NCBI GenBank assembly: GCA_943333505.2
Contig: CALQTN020000002.1
Coordinates: 62,001-126,000, forward strand
DNA from: Asaia bogorensis
GTDB taxonomy: Bacteria > Pseudomonadota > Alphaproteobacteria > Acetobacterales > Acetobacteraceae
Length of the DNA stretch: 64,000 bases
Direction of reading: 5' to 3'
In this document: piece by piece, positions 58,018 to 64,000 of the stretch
Layout: the number at the start of each line of letters is the position of its first letter
Position numbering within the stretch: position 1 is the first letter of the stretch
Translations under genes and position numbers: made by a program
The notes under the pieces: model-generated
What the model saw: the letters and a program-made list of their open reading frames with translations, nothing else
What the model was told of the DNA's origin: nothing
Database searches by the model: none

Positions 58018-58172
58018 GGTCAAGGCAAGCAGTTCTTTTTGTGAACAAAAAGAACCAAAAAAACTTTTTCTCACTGGTTGCCGTGCCCGCTCTCCGCGCT
58101 CCCACGCCAACGGTAACAATGGACGAAGTTTTTTTGCTTCTTTGTTTTCAAACAAAGAAGACCTTCCTTTCC
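58018..58172. repeat. full composite palindromic element, family A
   Basis: The most complete copy: left hairpin GTTCTTTTTGTGAACAAAAAGAAC, CAAAAAAACTTTTT, central arms GGTTGCCGT and ACGCCAACGGTAAC, GAAGTTTTTTTGCTTC and right hairpin CTTTGTTTTCAAACAAAG. It fills nearly the whole gap between two plus-strand genes. Confidence 0.85.
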
Positions 58173-58223
58173 GCTTTCCCCTGATCTAGCCTCCCCATCA
58201 ACACAATCCCCGGAGAACTCCCC

Positions 58224-59459
58224 ATGTCCCGCCTAGGTTTCGGCGCCTTCCTTGCGCCCCATCATCCGCTCGGCGAACACCCGATGCTGCAATATCGCCG
58301 CGACCTCGACTTCACCGCCCATCTCGACAAGCTCGGCTTCGATGAATTCTGGTGTGGCGAGCATCATTCCAGTGGCTGGGAAATGATCGCCTCGCCCGAG
58401 ATGTTCCTCGCCGCCGCTGGCGAACGCACCAGCCGCATCAAGCTCGGCACCGGGGTGATCTCGCTGCCCTATCATCACCCGTTCAACGTCGCCCAGCGCA
58501 TGGTGCAGTTGGACCACATGACCGGCGGCCGGGCGATTTTCGGCTCCGGCCCCGGTGCGTTGTCGTCGGACGCGCATGCCATCGGCCTCGACCCGATGAC
58601 CCTGCGTGACCGCCAGGACGAAGCCATCGGGGTGATCCGCCGCCTGATGAAGGGTGAGCGCGTTACCGCGAAAACCGAATGGTTCACCATGCAGGACGCG
58701 GCCTTGCACATGCTGCCGCTCCAGGAAGACATGCCCTTCGCGGTCGCCTCCCAGATCAGCCCGTCGGGCATGACCTTGGCCGGAAAATACGGCATCGGCA
58801 TCATCTCGATCGGATCTTTGTCGAGCGAAGGTCTGCAATCGCTCCCCACCCAATGGGGCTTCGCCGAGGCCGCAGCCAAGAAGCACGGCACCGTCGTGGA
58901 CCGCAAAAACTGGCGGGTGCTACTGAGCTGGCATATCGCCGAAACCCGCGAGAAAGCCCGCGCCGAAGCCGGCGTTGGCCTGATGCGTCACCACAACGAA
59001 TACATCCATGGCACCTTGCAGCGCCCTGGCTCGAAGCCGTTTACCTCGCCCGACCAGGCGGTTGACCTCACCGCATTCGGCGCTGGCGCCTCGGCGGTGA
59101 TCGGCACCCCGGACGATCTGATCGCGCGGATCAAATCCGTCATCGACATCAGTGGCGGTTTCGGCACCGTGATCGGCTTTGCGCATGACTGGGCGAACCC
59201 GGAAAATACCTTCCGCAGCTGGGACATGGTGGCGCGCTACGTGATGCCGGAAATCAACGGTTATCTGCGCGAAATGCGCAAGTCGCAGCAATACGTCATC
59301 CATAATCGCGCCGCGTTCGATCGCGGCAAGGATGCGGTGATGGCCAAGATCATGGAAAACGACGCCGCCGCCGCGGCTTTGGCGGTGACCAAATCGGCGA
59401 TGATCAGCGCATCAGCCAGCAACGTGCCGGAAATGGGCAAGGCCGCCGCCGAGGATTGA
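58224..59459 (+). CDS. LLM class flavin-dependent monooxygenase, limonene-monooxygenase-like
   Basis: A 411-residue luciferase-like protein: FGAFLAPHHPLGEHP at the start, FDEFWCGEHHSSGWEMIASPE, RIKLGTGVISLPYHHPFNVA, and GRAIFGSGPGALSSDAHAIG. The sequence resembles limonene 1,2-monooxygenase-type members, which use FMNH2 to oxidise terpenes. The substrate here is not proven. It is followed by a 12-bp hairpin and a B-type repeat. Confidence 0.85.
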   Translation: MSRLGFGAFLAPHHPLGEHPMLQYRRDLDFTAHLDKLGFDEFWCGEHHSSGWEMIASPEMFLAAAGERTSRIKLGTGVISLPYHHPFNVAQRMVQLDHMTGGRAIFGSGPGALSSDAHAIGLDPMTLRDRQDEAIGVIRRLMKGERVTAKTEWFTMQDAALHMLPLQEDMPFAVASQISPSGMTLAGKYGIGIISIGSLSSEGLQSLPTQWGFAEAAAKKHGTVVDRKNWRVLLSWHIAETREKARAEAGVGLMRHHNEYIHGTLQRPGSKPFTSPDQAVDLTAFGAGASAVIGTPDDLIARIKSVIDISGGFGTVIGFAHDWANPENTFRSWDMVARYVMPEINGYLREMRKSQQYVIHNRAAFDRGKDAVMAKIMENDAAAAALAVTKSAMISASASNVPEMGKAAAED

Positions 59460-59468
59460 TCGGCCGCA

Positions 59469-59498
59469 CCCGGCTGCAAGCAGCCCCTTGCAGCCGGG
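59469..59498. terminator. 12-bp hairpin after the LLM gene
   Basis: CCCGGCTGCAAG (59469-59480) and CTTGCAGCCGGG (59487-59498) are perfect arms with a six-base loop, 10 bases past the stop codon. No U tract follows. Confidence 0.7.
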
Positions 59499-59499
59499 C

Positions 59500-59674
59500 T
59501 CTAGAGCGTGATGACCGTAGGTGGAATCACCGAAGGTCCGAATCACGCGACCAAACAAAGAGTTAGAGCGTGATGACCGCGCCTATCAGCGGTAATCACG
59601 CTCTAACTTTTTATTTTTACGATCATCTCTATCCGATCGAACAGGCAACTCGGTCGGATGATGATCTGTCCCGC
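59500..59674. repeat. dispersed repeat, family B units plus C-like tail
   Basis: One 62-bp B unit and one palindromic unit (AGAGCGTGATGACCGCGCCT with GGTAATCACGCTCT), followed by ACGATCATCTCTATCCGATC and GATGATGATCTG, a tail with the same layout as the right half of family C. This copy links the two families. Confidence 0.8.
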
Positions 59675-59696
59675 GTCATCGCCGCCCGCACCTCGC

Positions 59697-59933
59697 TCAT
59701 GGCGCTGCCTTTCTTGCTGCGGCTAACCGGGCGCTGATCGCGGCTTCAGTCTCCGGCGCCACCGGCAAATGGCGTTGCCTGAGCAGGGCCTTGGTCTGCC
59801 GCATCTGGCTGACGAAAGCGTGGCAGTTGCGACAGATAGTCAGATGCCACTGCATCGCCAGCCAACGCACCGGTGGCAAGGCGCCTTCCATGAAGTCGGT
59901 GGACAGTTCCGTGACATCTCGGCATTTCAGCAC
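59697..59933 (-). CDS. zinc-finger anti-sigma factor
   Basis: A 78-residue protein with the zf-HC2 motif MQWHLTICRNCHAF (His-x3-Cys-x2-Cys) in the first half and no membrane segment, so it is a soluble, probably redox- or metal-responsive, anti-sigma factor. The divergent gene encodes an ECF sigma factor, its likely partner. A perfect palindrome lies between them. Confidence 0.8.
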   Translation of the reverse strand: MLKCRDVTELSTDFMEGALPPVRWLAMQWHLTICRNCHAFVSQMRQTKALLRQRHLPVAPETEAAISARLAAARKAAP

Positions 59934-59983
59934 TCAGGCCTCCTGTGCGGTCGGCATTTTTGCATCCATGCCAGGATGACCAA

Positions 59984-60003
59984 TGTAACGTCCAGGCGTT
60001 ACA
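59984..60003. promoter_or_regulatory. perfect palindrome between anti-sigma and sigma genes
   Basis: TGTAACG (59984-59990) and CGTTACA (59997-60003) are perfect arms six bases apart, in the 106-bp divergent gap. TGTAAC-like sequences are common in ECF -35 elements, so the two arms may be -35 sites of opposed autoregulated promoters, or an operator. Confidence 0.65.
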
Positions 60004-60039
60004 CATCCACTGAATTTAGCACCCGGAGGCTGATCGCAC

Positions 60040-60759
60040 ATGACGGACGCTGAGTTCGATTCCCCCGACTTTATCGCCCGCTTGCGGCTCGGCGAAGATC
60101 GCGCCTTTCGCCAGTTGATCCGTCGTTTCCACGGCGCGCTGGTCGGTACCGCATCCGGCATCATCGGCAGCCGCGCCCAGGCCGAGGAAGTGGTGCAGGA
60201 TGCCTGGCTCGCGGTGTTCAACAGCATTGCCAGGTTCGAGGGGCGTGCCAGCCTCGCCAGTTGGATTTTCACCATCGTCGTCAACCGCGCCCGCACCCGA
60301 ATCGGTCAGGAAGGTCGCCTGACCGCGCTGCCGGTCGAGGAAGGCCCCGAGCGCGCCGCCGATCTCCGCCAGTTCAAGGATGATGGCCACTGGCAGGACG
60401 CCCCCCGCCTATGGGACGAACTCGACCCGGAACGGGTCTATGGCGGCCGCCAACTTTGGGACCATGTCCAGATCGCCATTGCCGCCATGCCGGCAAGCCA
60501 GCGCGCGGTGCTGGTGCTGCGTGACATGGAAGGTCAGGACGCGGCAACGGCGTGCGAGATGCTGGGGCTCAGCCCGGAAAATCAGCGTGTGTTGCTGCAT
60601 CGCGCGCGCGGACGGGTGCGTGCCGCGATCGATCAGGTGACCACGCCGACGGTGAAGGTTCGTGTCGGCGCGCCGATGCTGCGCCGGCTGATCGGGCGCG
60701 GGCGGGCGCTGCTGCGGGCGCTGCATGAAGCCGTCGTCCCAAAATGGAACGTCGCGTAA
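60040..60759 (+). CDS. ECF-family RNA polymerase sigma factor
   Basis: A 239-residue sigma factor starting at ATG 60040. Region 2 is FRQLIRRFHGALVGTASGII and AEEVVQDAWLAVFNSIARFEG; region 4 is MPASQRAVLVLRDMEGQDAA followed by EMLGLSPENQRVLLHRARGRVR. A longer linker (about 40 residues between regions) and a basic C-terminal tail (RRLIGRGRALLRALHEA) are notable. It is divergent from the small zinc anti-sigma gene. The signal it answers is not visible. Confidence 0.9.
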   Translation: MTDAEFDSPDFIARLRLGEDRAFRQLIRRFHGALVGTASGIIGSRAQAEEVVQDAWLAVFNSIARFEGRASLASWIFTIVVNRARTRIGQEGRLTALPVEEGPERAADLRQFKDDGHWQDAPRLWDELDPERVYGGRQLWDHVQIAIAAMPASQRAVLVLRDMEGQDAATACEMLGLSPENQRVLLHRARGRVRAAIDQVTTPTVKVRVGAPMLRRLIGRGRALLRALHEAVVPKWNVA

Positions 60760-60766
60760 ATCCGCG

Positions 60767-60874
60767 CTAGATCATCATTCGTTCAATCGGCTTCGATTGG
60801 ACGGATAAAGATGATCGCGAAAACAAAACTCTAGAGCGTGTCTGCTGATTCCACTTCAACGGATCACGCTCTAG
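60767..60874. repeat. dispersed repeat, family C, copy 3 (inverted)
   Basis: CTAGATCATCATTCGTTCAA to ACGGATCACGCTCTAG is the reverse complement of the copies at 3496 and 54164. It lies between the convergent sigma-factor and DUF3126 genes. Confidence 0.85.
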
Positions 60875-60881
60875 TCGCGCA

Positions 60882-61115
60882 TCACTTCTTCGGGGCGAGC
60901 GCCACTTTCGGCAGGTCTTCCTCGAGGATGGTCATGATCATATTGAAGCTCACTTCGCCATCCTCGTCGTCGCGGTGGAGGGTGGCGATGAACTCGGTGC
61001 CGATCCGCACTTCGACCGATGCACCCTTGCGGGCGGGCGGATCGATATGGATGCGGTCATTGCCCAGGGTGGCGCGGAGATAGGCTTGCACGCGCGCGAT
61101 ATCGGTCGGAGTCAA
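60882..61115 (-). CDS. DUF3126 family protein
   Basis: About 77 residues if it starts at TTG 61115 (LTPTDIARVQAYLRATLG), which matches the beginning of this alphaproteobacterial family. The rest (RIHIDPPARKGASVEVRIGTE-like core, then EVSFNMIMTILEEDLP) fits. Function is unknown. The frame goes on upstream to 61220, but that part overlaps the neighbouring gene and lacks support. Confidence 0.8.
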   Translation of the reverse strand: MTPTDIARVQAYLRATLGNDRIHIDPPARKGASVEVRIGTEFIATLHRDDEDGEVSFNMIMTILEEDLPKVALAPKK

Positions 61116-61179
61116 GTTGGAAACCTTTGCGTCAGTAGCGCCGGGGTAGCGCGATAGGGGAGTCTTAGACGAAGTGCTG

Positions 61180-61899
61180 TCACGGCGCCACTGACAGGCC
61201 AACAACCTTGTGGCGCGCAATCAACGCGGCGATCACGCCCGCAGCCTTTGCCTCGGCAACGAAGTCGATCAGGAACGCGGCGCCAGGATTGCCCTTGGCA
61301 ACGCCGACCGCTTGCTGCACGGCGGCGAACTGGCCCGCCAGGATGCGCGCACCGGGCAGGCGGGTGACATCGGTCAACAGGCGCGGCTTAAGGCCGGCCA
61401 GGGCGTCGAGCTTGTCGTTCACGAACAAATCGAATGCCCCGTCGAGGCCGACCGCGCGATGCAGCGTGGCGTGCTTGATGTTGGCTTCAAGCCACAAATC
61501 ATAGGCCGCGCGGGCGGTGGACGCGATGCGGATGCCGGGTTGATCGACATCGGCGATGGTTTGCAGCGTCGATCCGGCGGGCACCAGATAGGTCGATTCA
61601 ATTTCGACATAGGCCGGGGTGAAATCGATGGTCTGCGCGCGGGCCGGCTCTGCGCCGATATTGGCGATATCCCAGATATTCTTGCCGGCATCATCGGCCA
61701 GCGCGCCAGGGGAGGCAAATGGCAGCAACAGCAACGGCACCCCAAGCCGTTCCGCGATCATGCCGGCGAGATCAGGCGATACCCCCACCGGAACCCCGTC
61801 GACGACGCCGCCGCTGACCAGCAGGAAATTGCCGATATTGATGCCGGCGCGCAGCACTCCGGTGGGCGCGAGGGCAGCGCGAGCGAGGTCAATATTCAT
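61180..61899 (-). CDS. periplasmic-binding-like protein without visible signal peptide
   Basis: A 239-residue protein of the SBP_bac_3-like (amino acid binding) fold: GVLRAGINIGNFLLVSGG, VDGVPVGVSPDLAGMIAERLGVPLLLLPF, and ARAQTIDFTPAYVEIESTYLVP. The N-terminus MNIDLARAALAPTGVLRAG carries no signal peptide or anchor, so it is cytoplasmic unless an upstream start was lost. The 150 bases upstream, shared with the divergent RND gene, show no better start. No permease lies beside it. Confidence 0.75.
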   Translation of the reverse strand: MNIDLARAALAPTGVLRAGINIGNFLLVSGGVVDGVPVGVSPDLAGMIAERLGVPLLLLPFASPGALADDAGKNIWDIANIGAEPARAQTIDFTPAYVEIESTYLVPAGSTLQTIADVDQPGIRIASTARAAYDLWLEANIKHATLHRAVGLDGAFDLFVNDKLDALAGLKPRLLTDVTRLPGARILAGQFAAVQQAVGVAKGNPGAAFLIDFVAEAKAAGVIAALIARHKVVGLSVAP

Positions 61900-62049
61900 G
61901 GCGCGGTTCTCCGATGCAATGTTGTTCCAGTCCTACGCCGCTGCCTCAGCTTGTTCAATCCGTCTCAATTTGCGGTGATGTGTTGCGCGTCCGCGATCCA
62001 GCGGTCACTATACAGTCCGAAATAGCGGCGGCGTTGGGGACGAATTATC

Positions 62050-64000
62050 ATGATGGGTTTGGTGAGGACCGCCTTGCGGCGCCCTTACACCTCGGCGATC
62101 GCGGCGTTCATCATTGTCCTGGCGGGCGCGATGTCGCTCTCCCGGATGATCGTGGATATTTTCCCCGTCATCGATATCCCTGTGGTGCTGGTGGCATGGA
62201 ACTATGGTGGGCTGCCGGCCGAGGAAATGGAACGCCGCGTGGTGCTGGTGGCGGAGCGTTCCTACACCCAGAATGTCGACGGCATCGACCGCCTCGAGAG
62301 CCAGTCCCTCGCCGGCACTGGCATCATCAAGATCTACTTCAAACCGGGTGCCTCGATCGGCGCGGCCCTGGCCCAGATCAATGCGGTCAACAATCAGGCG
62401 TTGCGGGTCATGCCGCCGGGCATCACCCCGCCGATCCTACTGCCATTCAACGCGTCCTCGGTCGGTGTCATGCAGATGACATCGTCAAGCAAGACGATGT
62501 CCGAGCAGAATGTGGTGGACTACACGAATAATTTCGTCCGCCTCAAGCTCTACACGGTTCCCGGTATCGCGCTCTCCGCGCCCTATGGCGGCAAGGCCCG
62601 CCAGATTATTGTCGACCTCGACCCCAGCCGGATGGCAGCCAAAGGCGTGTCGCCCAACGATGTGGTGCAGGCGTTGCAGGCATCGAACGTGATCGTGCCG
62701 GCCGGCGTCGCCCGCATTGGCGACCGCGAATATAACGTCGCGATCAATTCCAGCCCAGGCGCAGTATCCCAGTTCGCCGATCTGCCGCTCTCGGTCCGCA
62801 ACGGAATCACTGTCACGCTGGGCGACGTCGCCAAAGTCGGCGACAGTTTCGCCAACCAGACCAACCAGGTGCATGTGAACGGCGAGCGCGCGACCTACGT
62901 CACGATTTTGCGCCATGCCGACAGTTCCACCCTCGCCGTGGTCGATGCGGTGCGCGCGGTGATGCCGCAGATCAGGGCGGCAGCGCCTGACGGGTTGGAG
63001 ATCGGGCTCGATTTCGACCAGTCGGTCTTCGTGCGCTCCGCGATCGAGAACGTGGTGCATGAGGCGATCATCTCGTCGATCCTGGTGTCGCTGATGATCC
63101 TGATTTTCCTCGGGTCGTGGCGCAACATGGTGATCGTGTCGGCGTCCATCCCGCTGTCGATCCTGGCCGGCATCGCCGGGCTTGCCGCGATGGATCAGTC
63201 GATCAACCTGATGACGCTGGGCGGACTTGCGCTCGCCATCGGCTTGCTGGTCGATAACGCGACGGTGACGATCGAGAACATCCATCGCAACCAGGCTTTG
63301 GGCAAGTCGCTGACCGTTGCCATCCTCGATGGCTGTGCCGAAGTGGTGACGCCGCTGACAGTGGCAACCCTGGCGATCTGCATTGTGTTCCTGCCGGTTT
63401 TCCTGCTCACCGGACCGGCACGCTTCCTGTTCATCCCGCTCGGGTTGACCGTGGTGCTGGCAATGTTGGCCTCCTACGTGCTGTCCTTCACCATCGTCCC
63501 AACCATGACACGGCTGCTGCTGACCGAGCACGGCCATGCCCCCCCGCCCAAGCTGGCGCAGTGGTTCGAACGCGGGTTCGAACGGATGCGCGACGCTTAT
63601 ACCCGTGCCCTGACCGTCTGCCTGGCCCGGCGCGGCTTTGTCCTCACCTGTTTTTTTGGCCTACTGGGCAGCAGCCTCATGCTCGCAACGGTTGCTGGCA
63701 CCGACTTCTTCCCGACCGCAGATGTCGGCATCATCAAACTGCATTATCGCGGCCCGACCGGCACCAGGCTCGAAGTCACCGAACAGCGCGTGCTTGAGGT
63801 CGAGGCCAAGATCCGCACGCTGATCGGCGCGAGCGAAATCCAGACCATCAACGATACTGTCGGCGTGCCATTCGCAACCAACCTTGCGATCCTGCCATCC
63901 GACAATATTTCGAGTGCCGATGCTGAGATCCTGATCCAGTTGCGCCCCGGCCATAAGCCCAGCGTTCAGCATGTCCGTGCCTTGCGGGCGGCGCTACCCG
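62050..64000 (+). CDS. RND family efflux transporter permease, 5' part (continues past the window)
   Basis: The frame is open from ATG 62050 to the right edge (650 codons shown). Features of AcrB/HAE-type pumps: first span YTSAIAAFIIVLAGAMSLS, MIVDIFPVIDIPVVLVAWNY, VARIGDREYNVAINSSPG porter region, and six-span block from about residue 335. The fourth-span motif reads IGLLVDNATVTIENIHRN, with Asp-Asn where AcrB has Asp-Asp. It would export drugs or metabolites using proton influx. The membrane fusion protein and outer membrane channel are not seen upstream, so they may lie to the right. Confidence 0.9.
   Translation, partial: MMGLVRTALRRPYTSAIAAFIIVLAGAMSLSRMIVDIFPVIDIPVVLVAWNYGGLPAEEMERRVVLVAERSYTQNVDGIDRLESQSLAGTGIIKIYFKPGASIGAALAQINAVNNQALRVMPPGITPPILLPFNASSVGVMQMTSSSKTMSEQNVVDYTNNFVRLKLYTVPGIALSAPYGGKARQIIVDLDPSRMAAKGVSPNDVVQALQASNVIVPAGVARIGDREYNVAINSSPGAVSQFADLPLSVRNGITVTLGDVAKVGDSFANQTNQVHVNGERATYVTILRHADSSTLAVVDAVRAVMPQIRAAAPDGLEIGLDFDQSVFVRSAIENVVHEAIISSILVSLMILIFLGSWRNMVIVSASIPLSILAGIAGLAAMDQSINLMTLGGLALAIGLLVDNATVTIENIHRNQALGKSLTVAILDGCAEVVTPLTVATLAICIVFLPVFLLTGPARFLFIPLGLTVVLAMLASYVLSFTIVPTMTRLLLTEHGHAPPPKLAQWFERGFERMRDAYTRALTVCLARRGFVLTCFFGLLGSSLMLATVAGTDFFPTADVGIIKLHYRGPTGTRLEVTEQRVLEVEAKIRTLIGASEIQTINDTVGVPFATNLAILPSDNISSADAEILIQLRPGHKPSVQHVRALRAALP

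Overview
The window comes from a GC-rich alphaproteobacterium, most probably of the Acetobacteraceae/Rhodospirillales. The evidence is the chromosomal order trpE-peptidyl-prolyl isomerase // tpiA-secG-pyrG-kdsA-eno-ftsB-pdhA-pdhB-pdhC-lpdA-lipA-ratA/coq10, a hisZ-purA pair, a lipoylated PDH E1-beta, a DUF3126 protein, and intergenic palindromic repeats with the look of alphaproteobacterial REP/MITE sequences. This is inference from gene content; no 16S or other marker lies here.

Layout. 1-4.8 kb: end of a DUF4159 protein, a large membrane protein with a VWA-like start, a TspO-like protein and a secreted ankyrin protein. 4.8-9.5 kb (minus): cupin thiol dioxygenase, Tat-exported M28-like protein, HNH endonuclease, LLM flavin oxidoreductase, Ldh-type dehydrogenase. 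9.7-19.3 kb (minus): a CUT1-type ABC importer, then pcaB, pcaG and pcaH, a DgoK-like kinase, and a thiolase-fold/DUF35 pair, which together look like uptake and breakdown of an aromatic or related carbon source. 19.4-23.3 kb: polysaccharide deacetylase, a second solute-binding protein, a HEPN gene broken by a nonsense codon, and the first copy of an unrecognised gene cassette. 23.3-34.2 kb: housekeeping genes (purA, hisZ, trpE, peptidyl-prolyl isomerase, tpiA, secG, pyrG, kdsA) with a CYP199-like P450 wedged in front of tpiA. 34.2-39.4 kb: an accessory insertion separating kdsA from eno, with the second copy of the cassette, a DUF2971-like gene, a HigBA toxin-antitoxin pair, a Baeyer-Villiger-type monooxygenase and an N-formylglutamate amidohydrolase-like gene. 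39.5-48.7 kb: eno, ftsB, the whole pyruvate dehydrogenase operon with a GNAT gene, lpdA, lipA, ratA/coq10. 48.8-54.1 kb: pstSCAB-phoU-phoB behind a three-unit Pho box. 54.2-64 kb: repeats, a DUF1800 gene fragment, a stand-alone EF-G, an SMP-30-like hydrolase, a limonene-monooxygenase-like LLM protein, a divergent ECF sigma/anti-sigma pair around a perfect palindrome, DUF3126, a substrate-binding protein without signal peptide, and the start of an RND transporter.

The most unusual content is non-standard. (i) A roughly 170-residue orphan protein family occurs twice (22623-23129 plus; 34426-34929 minus), and both copies carry the same 3' flanking DNA, so a whole cassette has been copied. (ii) Two families of dispersed repeats are present. 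Composite A/T hairpins (called A here) lie at gene ends. Elements starting near AGAGCGTGAT (called B and C) occur at 3.5, 9.5, 45.7, 54.2, 59.5 and 60.8 kb; one is a 62-bp tandem array ending in a 16-bp perfect palindrome directly before the lpdA ribosome binding site, and another forms the broken end of the DUF1800 gene. No CRISPR array, tRNA, rRNA, transposase or prophage gene was seen.
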